Positions 8,501 through 15,261 of a DNA stretch of 55,392 nt are shown in pieces. The stretch is from Corynebacterium sp. HMSC078H07 (GTDB lineage Bacteria; Actinomycetota; Actinomycetes; Mycobacteriales; Mycobacteriaceae). Location: NCBI RefSeq assembly GCF_001812805.1, contig NZ_KV810511.1:1-55392 (forward strand). Direction: 5' to 3'. A program made the position numbers and the translations under genes. Numbering within the stretch: position 1 is the first letter of the stretch; each line of letters starts with the position of its first letter. The notes under the pieces were generated by a model. The model saw only the letters and a list, made by a program, of their open reading frames with translations. It was not told the DNA's origin and did not search any database.

Positions 8501-8553
8501 CGTTTCATCGGGGCGGTGGGTCGGTTCAGTCCGGAAGCCAACTCCAGCTCCAA
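5524..8553 (-). CDS. UPF0182 family large membrane protein (COG1615)
   Basis: A 1009-residue protein of the actinobacterial UPF0182 family, the counterpart of M. tuberculosis Rv3193c. The first third holds about seven membrane helices (for example residues near 22-42, 65-88 and around GVVSGLLGQ). A large outside domain follows, with the family-typical runs NRHTVYTHGNGFIAA and GPVIAGARDGMDYAIVG. The last roughly 110 residues form a Lys/Asp/Glu-rich linker and an EAIDAINKALDGVDKAKGG helix. The function of the family is unknown. The start is doubtful: TTG at 8553 has no clear ribosome site, and the ATG 15 codons later (MKRPPRV) just precedes the first membrane helix. It is read away from the PPA1309 gene. 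Confidence 0.92.
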   Translation of the reverse strand: MELELASGLNRPTAPMKRPPRVLSWVVAIIAVLLFIGPMFVGFYTDWKWFGAIDYRGVFTKTLITRIILFVVFGLVAAAITYVAGLLVWRGRGSSLDMADLNSPVYQYRKSIESTMGVFLKTIPVLIGVVSGLLGQANWRTVMLFLNSHDFGFNDPQFNHDLGFYAFRLPVWSMLVNAFSMLFAVCFLIALVGHYILGGIRIGNRAAGVRGSLSKPARTQLAVTAGIWMLLQVAGYWLERYQLLYNQHSLFTGGSYTDINAYLPAKIILMIIGIFVAVAIFSAVVIKDLRIPGLAVVLMVLSALVIGQGWPLIMERFSVNPNRQAKEAESISRNIESTRFAYGLTEDKVTYEENWGAGDVSDDKVASDDSTISNLRLLDPDILAPTFTQMQQLKNFYGFPETLAMDRYEIDGEIRDFVVAARELDPNELQENQQNWINRHTVYTHGNGFIAAQANKVDEVARDAGSARGGFPIFTVADLQTQSGKDAEGEGETQNAEESLGIKVDEPRIYFGPVIAGARDGMDYAIVGKTGDQPVEYDTDTSTYTYEGTGGVDIGNIVDRTAFALKYQELNFLLSERVGSESKLLYDRDPRERVEKVAPWLTTDSSTYPAVIDGRIKWIVDGYTTLDSLPYSQRTSLTETTQDTQNPNGTTQRLVNDQVGYIRNSVKATVDAYDGTVDLYEFDTEDPVLKAWEGVFPGVVKPESEISDELRQHLRYPEDMFKVQRNLLAKYHVDDPGVFFNNDAFWSVPEDPTAGESQGLNQPPYYVLASDPETNKPSFQLITSYRGLNRQFLSAHMAVSSDPDTYGDITVRVLPTNTQTQGPKQAQDAMMSSDQVARDRTLWQGSNDLKNGNLLALPVGGGEILYLEPIYSQRKGQESAFPKLLRVLVSYKGRVGYAPTIGEALEQVGIDPKAAQDITEIEGDTGEKTDKDDKEKSDGDQKDAKDDKDSEASGPASAPKASSEGEAIDAINKALDGVDKAKGGSFEEYGKALDELDKAVEDYRSLQSQ

Positions 8554-8631
8554 TCAGGTCTCGTGCGAATATAGAGGTATCAAGCTTCTAGTCTAGAGAA
8601 GCACTACCACCGTCAACGAACAAGGACGCTT

Positions 8632-9195
8632 ATGAGTTCCCAACCCAATTCCCAGCCAGCTGCCAACCGCGCGCTCAACAAGGCGATGCGCGAGGCCGTC
8701 GACTTCATTCATGCCGAGGGCTGGGATGCCCCACCGACTCTGTTTGCGCTTGTGCCGACCGAGCTAGTCGCTGCCCAGTTGGGTGATGTGGACGACGAGT
8801 CGCCGCTTACTCTGGTCGTCCAAGAGCTACCGGAGGGCATTGAGCCCGGCTCGGAGCACTTAGCCGAGTACGTCGCGCGCTTGGCGTGGCCGCGCGAGAT
8901 TGCCGGAGTCATCCTGGCACAAGAAATCATGTTTAAAGACACGGAGGACGCCGCGCTTGGCGACGCCCACCCGGCCCGCCTCTTCTCCGGTGTCCTGCGC
9001 GACGGCGTAGGCGAGGACGGCTCGGACGGCGCTGAGCTGACCCTCCTGCAGCTGCGCCCCACGGAGGAAGAGCTGGAAGCAGCTGGCCCCTTCGCCGAGG
9101 ACGACATTCAACTGCGCGGAGGGCCGAACGTAGCACCGGGCGTCATCGCTGCCCTGCGCTACGGTTTGGAGCAGGATCCAGACGAGGTTATTTAA
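8632..9195 (+). CDS. PPA1309 family protein
   Basis: A 187-residue soluble, acidic protein with no signal peptide or membrane helix. Segments such as DFIHAEGWDAPPTLFALVPT, LAWPREIAGVILAQEI and LRGGPNVAPGVIAALRYGLE match the actinobacterial PPA1309 family, which usually sits divergently next to the UPF0182 gene, as here. No biochemical role is known. The ATG at 8632 follows AAGGACGCTT, a suitable ribosome site. The shared divergent intergenic region of 78 bases probably carries both promoters. Confidence 0.88.
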   Translation: MSSQPNSQPAANRALNKAMREAVDFIHAEGWDAPPTLFALVPTELVAAQLGDVDDESPLTLVVQELPEGIEPGSEHLAEYVARLAWPREIAGVILAQEIMFKDTEDAALGDAHPARLFSGVLRDGVGEDGSDGAELTLLQLRPTEEELEAAGPFAEDDIQLRGGPNVAPGVIAALRYGLEQDPDEVI

Positions 9196-9272
9196 TCGTC
9201 TACACTGGGCAGATAGCATTAAGCATTATCGAGTTTTTCAGCAGTACCGCTACGTAGAGGAGCCACCCCACC

Positions 9273-9956
9273 GTGCGTTTGACCACCCGCCTCACCGCCG
9301 CTGCCTCAGCCGTGCTCGCCGCCGGCGCGCTTTTAAGCGCATGTGGGGATAAAGAATCCCCCGAGCCGTCGCCGGCTAGCTCACCTGTTGTCTCCACAGA
9401 CGCAGAGGCGCCCAACTCCGCGGCCGCGACCTCGACGTCCGAAGAGGAAAGCGAGACCAGCTCTGCTGAAGAAACCACGTCTTCCAAGGACTCGGCGGCG
9501 GATGCGTCGGCTTCTGAGTCAGAATCCGACTCCGCTGACTCGGACGAGTCTGACTCCGCTGAACCGAGCTCCGCATCGGACGGGAAGTTTGAGGCTTCGG
9601 TTGACAAAGCCTATGCCATCTTCGGCGGCTTGGTTCCCGAGGAGATCTTTGAGGAGTTTGACCGCTGCGACCCGAACGGTGTGACGGATTCCTTCAATTG
9701 CTCTGGCTCCCAGGTGGGCCAATTCCAGTTCTTCAAGTCGAAAGCCAAGGCTTCCCAGACCACCCAGGTGCTCACGGAACTGCGTAGCTCGCGCGTCGTT
9801 GAGGACAGCGGCAACCGCGTAGTGGGCTGGTCGATGCTGGGCAACACTGCCATCCTTACCGTCGTGGATAACGACGAAGGCCTCATCATGCAGCAGATGA
9901 TCTCCACTGACCAGGATGATCCGGAGGAGCGCCTCAAGGAGCTGGGCCTGGTTTAG
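9273..9956 (+). CDS. Putative lipoprotein with acidic Ser-rich linker
   Basis: A 227-residue predicted lipoprotein starting at GTG 9273, with GAGGAG upstream. The signal peptide ends at the lipobox LLSAC with lipid-Cys 24. Residues about 25-105 are a low-complexity Ser/Glu/Asp/Ala tether. The C-terminal domain (about 110-227; SVDKAYAIFGGLVPEEIFEEF, GNRVVGWSMLGNTAILTVVD) is a compact fold with two Cys residues (CDPNG and NCSGS) that could form a disulfide. I do not recognise the domain. It lies downstream of the PPA1309 gene on the same strand with a 77-nt gap. Export and anchoring are well supported; the function is not. Confidence 0.82.
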   Translation: MRLTTRLTAAASAVLAAGALLSACGDKESPEPSPASSPVVSTDAEAPNSAAATSTSEEESETSSAEETTSSKDSAADASASESESDSADSDESDSAEPSSASDGKFEASVDKAYAIFGGLVPEEIFEEFDRCDPNGVTDSFNCSGSQVGQFQFFKSKAKASQTTQVLTELRSSRVVEDSGNRVVGWSMLGNTAILTVVDNDEGLIMQQMISTDQDDPEERLKELGLV

Positions 9957-10119
9957 GCTCACTCTTTACCGCTGCCCTGGTGAGTTGAGGTGCGGCCGAT
10001 CCTTCACAGGCGCCGGCGGGCTTGCCCGCCCATTGATGTCACCGCAGGACCGGGGCTCGACAAGAGGCACTCGAAACTGCCCTACCTGCCAAAAGTTCCG
10101 AACTTGCCCAGATGAATAC

Positions 10120-10307
10120 CGGGTTCGTTTCACAATTGAGTTCATTTACACAACGGTAAAACATTCACCAGCTTGGAGGCGTTTTACAACGCGATCAATG
10201 ACTGCACTCACTGGTACAACAACGAACGGTTCCAAAAGCGACTCAAGGGCCTAACTCTGAAGCAATACCGGAATCAGACTCTTGAGCCTCCAACTGCCTC
10301 AAATTAA
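10120..10307 (+). pseudogene. IS3-family transposase (OrfB) C-terminal remnant
   Basis: The frame ending at 10307 reads TSLEAFYNAINDCTHWYNNE and RFQKRLKGLTLKQYR. This is the unmistakable C-terminus of an IS3-family OrfB integrase, including the HWYNNERxQ..LKGLTP-like signature. Upstream, around 10146-10153, an apparent 2-nt insertion shifts the frame: RVRFTIEFIY in one frame continues as NGKTFTSLEAF in the next. After the stop, 10309-10334 (CCAGTCCAACTTTCGGGGCA) looks like the element's right terminal repeat. Nothing of the catalytic DDE core remains. The stretch 9957-10119 before it shows only a 6-bp hairpin (10015-10030) and no gene that I can support. Confidence 0.8.
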
Positions 10308-10351
10308 ACCAGTCCAACTTTCGGGGCAAGTCCAGAAGTCACTCTGCTTAA

Positions 10352-10939
10352 TTAGAGCTGAACTGACATGTAAACGTCGTATAGCTTTTGTGACCACTCC
10401 TCATAGGTCTGGTACTGACCATCCTTGCCCTTGGCGGTATACATATATTTCGCCATCTCGGAGATTCCCTCGTTCGAGAGCTCTGCACATTCGGTCATAG
10501 AGAGGTTAGGGCATTCGTTTTGAAGCCGAGCAGAATACTCGTCGTAGATGGCTTGGTAACCATGAGTGGAACCTTCCTGAGAACCGTCTTCAGCGGCGGG
10601 AGCCTCGGCGGGGGTTTCTTCTTCTACAGGTGATTCATCGATGGGGGCTTCTTCGGCAGTTGCAACAGGGGCGTTTGCAAAGTACAGGGTCACTGTTTCA
10701 TCAGAAAACCATGCCTCCGCCACTTTGCGTTCGCTGTCGGAACAATCAGACGATTCTTGGTCGTTCTCCGTCCCTTGCACTGCATCCACTCTCCAGCCTG
10801 CTTCTCGAACCTTTTCACAAGCTGCAGAAATGGTAAGTCCATTAACGTCAACTTCCTGAAGCTTTTCCTCCGATGAACATGACGCAAGGGTAGCAACAAG
10901 AGCAATTGCCGAAATGCCTGTGGCAATCTTTTTAATCAT
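10352..10939 (-). CDS. Lipoprotein with PASTA-like domain, AT-rich
   Basis: A 195-residue predicted lipoprotein: MIKKIATGISAIALVATLASC with lipid-Cys 21. Residues about 33-90 (VNGLTISAACEKVREAGWRV) have the repeat shape of a PASTA/DUF4969-like module, with two Cys residues. A Glu/Pro/Ala linker follows (about 95-120). The C-terminus (YQAIYDEYSARLQNECPNLS, LSNEGISEMAKYMY) has two further Cys residues and is found in small Gram-positive surface proteins. The gene and its upstream region are visibly more AT-rich than their neighbours, and an IS3 remnant adjoins its 3' end. Horizontal arrival is therefore likely. Function not recognised. The 270 bases between this gene and the next hold no gene that I can support. 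Confidence 0.75.
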   Translation of the reverse strand: MIKKIATGISAIALVATLASCSSEEKLQEVDVNGLTISAACEKVREAGWRVDAVQGTENDQESSDCSDSERKVAEAWFSDETVTLYFANAPVATAEEAPIDESPVEEETPAEAPAAEDGSQEGSTHGYQAIYDEYSARLQNECPNLSMTECAELSNEGISEMAKYMYTAKGKDGQYQTYEEWSQKLYDVYMSVQL

Positions 10940-11209
10940 TATTAAAGAATCCTTAAATTCGACAGAGGGTTAATTGCGTACCTTCGAATTCGATGAGACG
11001 CGTTCTTGAATGAAAAAGCGTGTGCTTCTAGAAAAGAAACCGCTGCAATATTAACATAGCTGCCAATGCCTTAGGAATCCCATTATTGAACCCTGTAATG
11101 TCTGAAGCGTCTTGGGTTTAGCTCGACTTCATTGAACGGCGCTACGGATCTTGGGTGTGAACGAGTTCCACTCTGGGCGGCGAGTTTGGGCAGTGCTAGT
11201 CCTACGTAC

Positions 11210-12286
11210 TTAGCCTTCGCAGGTCTCGACGGGCTTCCCGTCGGCAAAGTCCTGCATCGCCTCGATGGCATCATCCAGTGTGTGAACTTTGGCCACCACC
11301 ATGCCCTCGGTATCTCGGCTGACTGCCTCGGCGCAGTTATCGGCTGGCGCGAGGAAAAGCTCGGCACCCGCTTCCTGCGCTGCGTGAACCTTGTGGACGA
11401 TACCGCCGATGGGGCCGACCTCGCCGTCCTCACCGATAGTGCCGGTACCAGCGACAAACTTTCCGCCCGTGAGATCCTCACTGGAGAGCTTGTCAATCAC
11501 CGCCAGCGTAAACATCATGCCAGCCGAAGGACCACCGATGTCCTGCAGGTTGTAATCCACTGTGATGTCTTCGGTGGGAACCGACGTCATGAGGATGCCA
11601 AGAAGCGGAATGTCCTTGTCCTCTGGGTGAGCGCCGAGAGTGACTTTCTCGGTGCGCTCCTTGCCGTCGCGGGTGATATCGAGCGTGACGTCATCGCCGG
11701 GAGACAGGCCCCGGACTTTCGCTTGGACCTCGCCGGGTTCGGTGACGGGTTCGGAATTGACGGCGGTGATGATGTCGCCGTCGTGAAGCGTGGCGGCCGC
11801 GGGGGCGTCGTTAAGCACCTGCGCTACCTCGATACGCACGGGTTCGTTGAGGTAGTCCATGGCGGCGACGGTGGCAGCAGACTCAGACTGGGTAAAGGCC
11901 TGCTGGTTCGCCTCCTGTACTTCCTCATCGGTCTTGCCCTGCGGGATGATGCTTTCGATAGGCACGAGGGTGTCATCCGTAAACAGCCAACGCCCCAACG
12001 CCTGCGCCATCGTCATGTTGGTGCGCACCGATACCGTCGTCATGTTGAGCTGGCCGGTGGGCTGATACGTCTCCGGCGCCTCCACGTCGACGACCTGCAT
12101 ACCCTCAACCTCACCGAGCGTGTCCACGACGGGCCCCGGACCTTCTGCAGCATAGGGAACCGTCAGGGTAATGTCCGTTCCCGGGATGCGGTCCACGCTG
12201 AGCAGAGCGCCCGTGAGCACCACCGGAATCGCTCCCCAGGTCAGGGTGCGGAGGCGGCGAGTTCGAGGGTTCTGCTGTTGATTCAC
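11210..12286 (-). CDS. PDZ/Lon-like (S16) membrane protease, YlbL/Rv3194c type
   Basis: A 358-residue protein with one N-terminal membrane helix (about 13-31), a PDZ domain (about 140-215; LHDGDIITAVNSEPV) and a C-terminal Lon-protease domain. The catalytic dyad is visible: Ser254 in GGPSAGMMF and Lys299 in GGIVHKVHAA, with the conserved GTIGEDGEVGPIGG between them. The protease faces outside the membrane in related proteins. Its substrates in actinobacteria are unknown. It is divergent from the zincin-like gene with a 93-nt gap, the same arrangement as Rv3194c-Rv3195. Confidence 0.92.
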   Translation of the reverse strand: MNQQQNPRTRRLRTLTWGAIPVVLTGALLSVDRIPGTDITLTVPYAAEGPGPVVDTLGEVEGMQVVDVEAPETYQPTGQLNMTTVSVRTNMTMAQALGRWLFTDDTLVPIESIIPQGKTDEEVQEANQQAFTQSESAATVAAMDYLNEPVRIEVAQVLNDAPAAATLHDGDIITAVNSEPVTEPGEVQAKVRGLSPGDDVTLDITRDGKERTEKVTLGAHPEDKDIPLLGILMTSVPTEDITVDYNLQDIGGPSAGMMFTLAVIDKLSSEDLTGGKFVAGTGTIGEDGEVGPIGGIVHKVHAAQEAGAELFLAPADNCAEAVSRDTEGMVVAKVHTLDDAIEAMQDFADGKPVETCEG

Positions 12287-12379
12287 GGAGAAACAGCCTA
12301 CAACGTTTGATGGTCTGTTCGCTCTCAGCGTTGCCGAGAACCTAGAATCCGTGACCTGGAAACCGGTAGATTGGGGCGC

Positions 12380-13828
12380 ATGAGCAACGGATTCGGTTTT
12401 TCCTTCCCCAACAATGATGATGACGACGACAAAGATCGTCGCGACCAGAACCCGTTCGGCGCCTTCGGCTTCAGCGCGGGTGGCGCTGGCGGTGGCGGTG
12501 GCCTAGGCGATCTTCTCAACCAATTTGGTCAGATGCTATCCGGTATGGGTTCCTCCATGAACTCCCCGGAAGGCGCTGGCCCCGTCAACTATGACCTGGC
12601 CAAGCGCATTTCCTTGCAGCAGATCTCCGGTGATAAAGAGGTCAACGACAAAGACCGCACCGCCGTCCAAGAATCGGTACGTTTGGCCGAGCTGTGGCTT
12701 GATGACGCCACCTACCTTCCCACGGCCTCGGGTACCGTGACCGCATGGAACTCTGCCCAGTGGCTCGAGGAAACCCTGCCGATGTGGCAGCGCATGGTCA
12801 CCCCGGTGGCGGAGCACATGAACAACGCACAGCTCGAGTCTTTGCCGGAGGAAGCCCGCGACATGATGGGCCCCATGACCTCGATGATGAATTCGATGTC
12901 CGGCATGAACTTCGGTATGAAGCTGGGCCACGCTCTTGGTGACCTCGCCTCCCAGGCACTGACTGGCTCCGACTTTGGCCTGCCGGTCTCCCCCGCTGGC
13001 ACCACGGCCCTCCTGCCGCACAATATTCAGGCCATCGCCCGCAACCTCAACGTTCCGGGCCAGGAGGTGCTCGTCTACATCGGCGCCCGTGAGGCTGCCC
13101 GCCAGCGCCTGTTCAAGCACGTGCCGTGGCTGGTCGAACGCCTGGTGTCCTCCGTCGAGGAGTACGCCATGGGCCTGGTCATCGACACTTCCCACATTGA
13201 GGAAGCTACACGCGAGCTCAACCTGGAATCCGGTGACCCGCAAGCTATTCAGGATGCGATGGGCAAACTGCAGGGCATGGACCTCTCCCCGCGCATCACC
13301 TCGCGCAACGCTGGCGCGGCCTCCCGTCTGGAGACCCTTCTGGCACTCGTCGAAGGCTGGGTCGAGCACGTGGTTACTGAGGCCCTGAGTGAGCGCATTC
13401 CGTCGACGCAGGCGATGAATGAGGCGTGGGCACACCGCCGCTCCACCGGCGGCTCTGCAGAAAAGGCCTTCTCCCAGGTCGTCGGCATTGAGCTCAATGC
13501 CCCGAAGGTGGAGGCGGCTGCCGAGCTGTGGCGCCGCGCCACCGTGGCCGTGGGCCCAGACAAGCGCGATTCCGCGTGGGATCACCCAGACCTGCTGCCG
13601 ACTGCAGAGCACATCGACAACCCTGCCTCCTTCATCGATGGCTTGCTCGATGACAGCACCGACGAAGGCTTTGAAGAGGAATTCTCCAAGCTGGAGGAAA
13701 TGCTCAAGCAGCAGAACGATGACTCTGCGCAGGACACTGACGCGGAGAGCGAGGATTCTGACGAGAACAAGGGCGAAGACGACGCCGACGGTGACGACGC
13801 CGACGGCAAGGACTCCCGCGAGGATTAG
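12380..13828 (+). CDS. Zincin-like family protein (DUF2342/TIGR03624, Rv3195 type)
   Basis: About 482 residues. The N-terminus (residues 1-50) is an Asn/Asp/Gly-rich unstructured stretch. The body contains WLDDATYLPTASGTVTAWNS and AREAARQRLFKHVPWLVERL, which are typical of the actinobacterial putative-hydrolase family related to PF10103 zincins. I see no classic HExxH motif, so peptidase activity is not shown. The C-terminal roughly 60 residues are strongly acidic (DDSAQDTDAESEDSDENKG). I chose ATG 12380; a TTG three codons earlier is possible. It converges with, and overlaps by 4 nt, the HELTH metallopeptidase gene. Confidence 0.85.
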   Translation: MSNGFGFSFPNNDDDDDKDRRDQNPFGAFGFSAGGAGGGGGLGDLLNQFGQMLSGMGSSMNSPEGAGPVNYDLAKRISLQQISGDKEVNDKDRTAVQESVRLAELWLDDATYLPTASGTVTAWNSAQWLEETLPMWQRMVTPVAEHMNNAQLESLPEEARDMMGPMTSMMNSMSGMNFGMKLGHALGDLASQALTGSDFGLPVSPAGTTALLPHNIQAIARNLNVPGQEVLVYIGAREAARQRLFKHVPWLVERLVSSVEEYAMGLVIDTSHIEEATRELNLESGDPQAIQDAMGKLQGMDLSPRITSRNAGAASRLETLLALVEGWVEHVVTEALSERIPSTQAMNEAWAHRRSTGGSAEKAFSQVVGIELNAPKVEAAAELWRRATVAVGPDKRDSAWDHPDLLPTAEHIDNPASFIDGLLDDSTDEGFEEEFSKLEEMLKQQNDDSAQDTDAESEDSDENKGEDDADGDDADGKDSRED

Positions 13829-14322
13829 CGGAAGCGCTGATAGGCCTCCAAATAGCCCTTGGCGCGCTCCGCCTTGGGCGCACGATCAGCCCATTCCCAA
13901 AATTCCGGGCCATGACCGGAAATGAAGGTGTGGGTCAGCTCGTGGATAATGACCGCGTCGAGAACGTACTCGGGTACATCTTGTAACCGGTCCGAAATGC
14001 GAATATCTCCCGTTGAGGTAGTACAACTGCCCCAACGGGATTTTTGATTGCTTACCCAGCGAATAGAACCCACAGTCGCGCGGCCATCGAGAAAACGCGC
14101 ATTAAGGGAGCGGGCGCGGGCTTGGAGGGAGGCGTCGGAAAGCTGCGCCGATGAGTGCTTCTTCTGCACCTTTGCCACGATGTCCGCTACGGCCTTCTCC
14201 TCCTCCGCCGCCGACATCCATGCCGGGATACGTACTTCCAGCACGCCGTCGACAGTGCGGGCTTGAACGGTGCGCCGGCGCCGTGCTGAGCGAATGACGC
14301 GGACTTCGGGGTTACTCGACAT
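13825..14322 (-). CDS. YgjP/M48-like metallopeptidase domain protein
   Basis: A 165-residue protein with the zinc signature HELTH (His127-Glu128-His131) and a likely third ligand at His137 in GHGPEFW. WVSNQKSRWGSCTTSTGDI just before is diagnostic of the YgjP/DUF45 (SprT-related) family. The basic N-terminus (RSARRRRTVQAR) is usual. There is no signal peptide, so it acts in the cytoplasm; substrates are unknown. It is shorter than E. coli YgjP because the N-terminal part is reduced. Its stop codon overlaps that of the convergent DUF2342 gene. Confidence 0.88.
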   Translation of the reverse strand: MSSNPEVRVIRSARRRRTVQARTVDGVLEVRIPAWMSAAEEEKAVADIVAKVQKKHSSAQLSDASLQARARSLNARFLDGRATVGSIRWVSNQKSRWGSCTTSTGDIRISDRLQDVPEYVLDAVIIHELTHTFISGHGPEFWEWADRAPKAERAKGYLEAYQRFR

Positions 14323-14398
14323 GACAGGGCATTCTACCTGTGGTGCAATAGAGACCCACCGCGGCTAGGAGGGATGCCGCGCGACGGGGGAGAAAAAT

Positions 14399-15226
14399 AT
14401 GGCAGCACAAACCTATATGTTGGCGCCAGACGTGGTCGTTCTCGAACGCGAGCCGGGAATGGTGCAATGCGGAATGGACGCCACGCGCGTCGGGGTGCTG
14501 GAGGCGCACCCACAATTGGCGGGTGTGCTCAACCGTCTACGGATACCGCTGACCAGGCAGACGATTGAGAATTTGATTGCACGTACAGGGCTATCACCTG
14601 CTGCTGCGCGCAGTCTTGTCGAGGACCTTATAAGCTACAACATCTTGTGGCCAGAGCCACGACTCCAACGCATCGCGGTGCTGGGCAACTCAGTGTTGGC
14701 CGATGAGCTGCGCGATGCCCTGATGAGCGACCACTTCCAACCCCGCACTCCCCTCCACACCGAATCGGCCGCCGATTACATCGACAACGTGGCGGGCTAT
14801 CTTCCTATCGTGGCGGTGGACATGCTCGGTGGTGCCGTGGAATGGGCGCAGGCGCTCCAGCGAAGTAAGGCGACGTGGTTGCCGGTGTCCATGTTGGATG
14901 CCCGGGGCATCATTGGACCGGCGCGTGTCAATGGTGCAGGTCCTTGTCCCATGTGCGCGCACCTGCACCGTATTGATGCTGATGCGCAGTGGCATGAGGT
15001 GGCACAGCGAGCAGATGCGGCCGTACGGCCAGGGGATCCCGTAGTGCGCACCGCCGTTGTGATGCATGCGGTGGTCACCATTCGCCGACTCATGGGCAGA
15101 CCTTCCCCACCTGGGGCTCCGACAGCACGGCCACTTGCCGGGGAGCTCAAGGAGATTGATCTCTACGGCATGGAACAACACCGCTTCGTGCTGGAACATC
15201 CGCGCTGCCCGTATTGTTCAGGCTAA
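14399..15226 (+). CDS. CxxC protein related to TOMM cyclodehydratase/ThiF-like (Rv3196 type)
   Basis: A 275-residue cytoplasmic protein; ATG at 14399 follows GGGAGAAAAAT. The N-terminus resembles a winged-helix RRE-like fold (LTRQTIENLIARTGLSPAAA). The middle part (RIAVLGNSVLADELRDALMS) resembles a Rossmann beta-alpha unit, and two zinc-type pairs follow: CPMC (PCPMCAHLHRID) and CPYC at the extreme C-terminus. These are features of the cyclodehydratase E1-like/Ocin-ThiF family of thiazole/oxazole peptide biosynthesis. However, no precursor peptide, YcaO protein or dehydrogenase is nearby. In actinobacteria it occurs as a conserved orphan at this place between the zincin gene and uvrD2. Function unknown. 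Confidence 0.75.
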   Translation: MAAQTYMLAPDVVVLEREPGMVQCGMDATRVGVLEAHPQLAGVLNRLRIPLTRQTIENLIARTGLSPAAARSLVEDLISYNILWPEPRLQRIAVLGNSVLADELRDALMSDHFQPRTPLHTESAADYIDNVAGYLPIVAVDMLGGAVEWAQALQRSKATWLPVSMLDARGIIGPARVNGAGPCPMCAHLHRIDADAQWHEVAQRADAAVRPGDPVVRTAVVMHAVVTIRRLMGRPSPPGAPTARPLAGELKEIDLYGMEQHRFVLEHPRCPYCSG

Positions 15227-15261
15227 AGCCTTCTGCTCGCTTGTTGTGCGCGTAAGTGTGC

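Noticed and set aside
10015..10030. Terminator after the 9273 lipoprotein gene
   Set aside because: GGCGGG/CCCGCC can pair but has only 6 bp and no U-tract.
11083..11209. Extra coding stretch after the Lon-like protease gene
   Set aside because: A minus-strand frame continues here but has no recognisable domain and no ribosome site, and it overlaps the protease gene in another frame.
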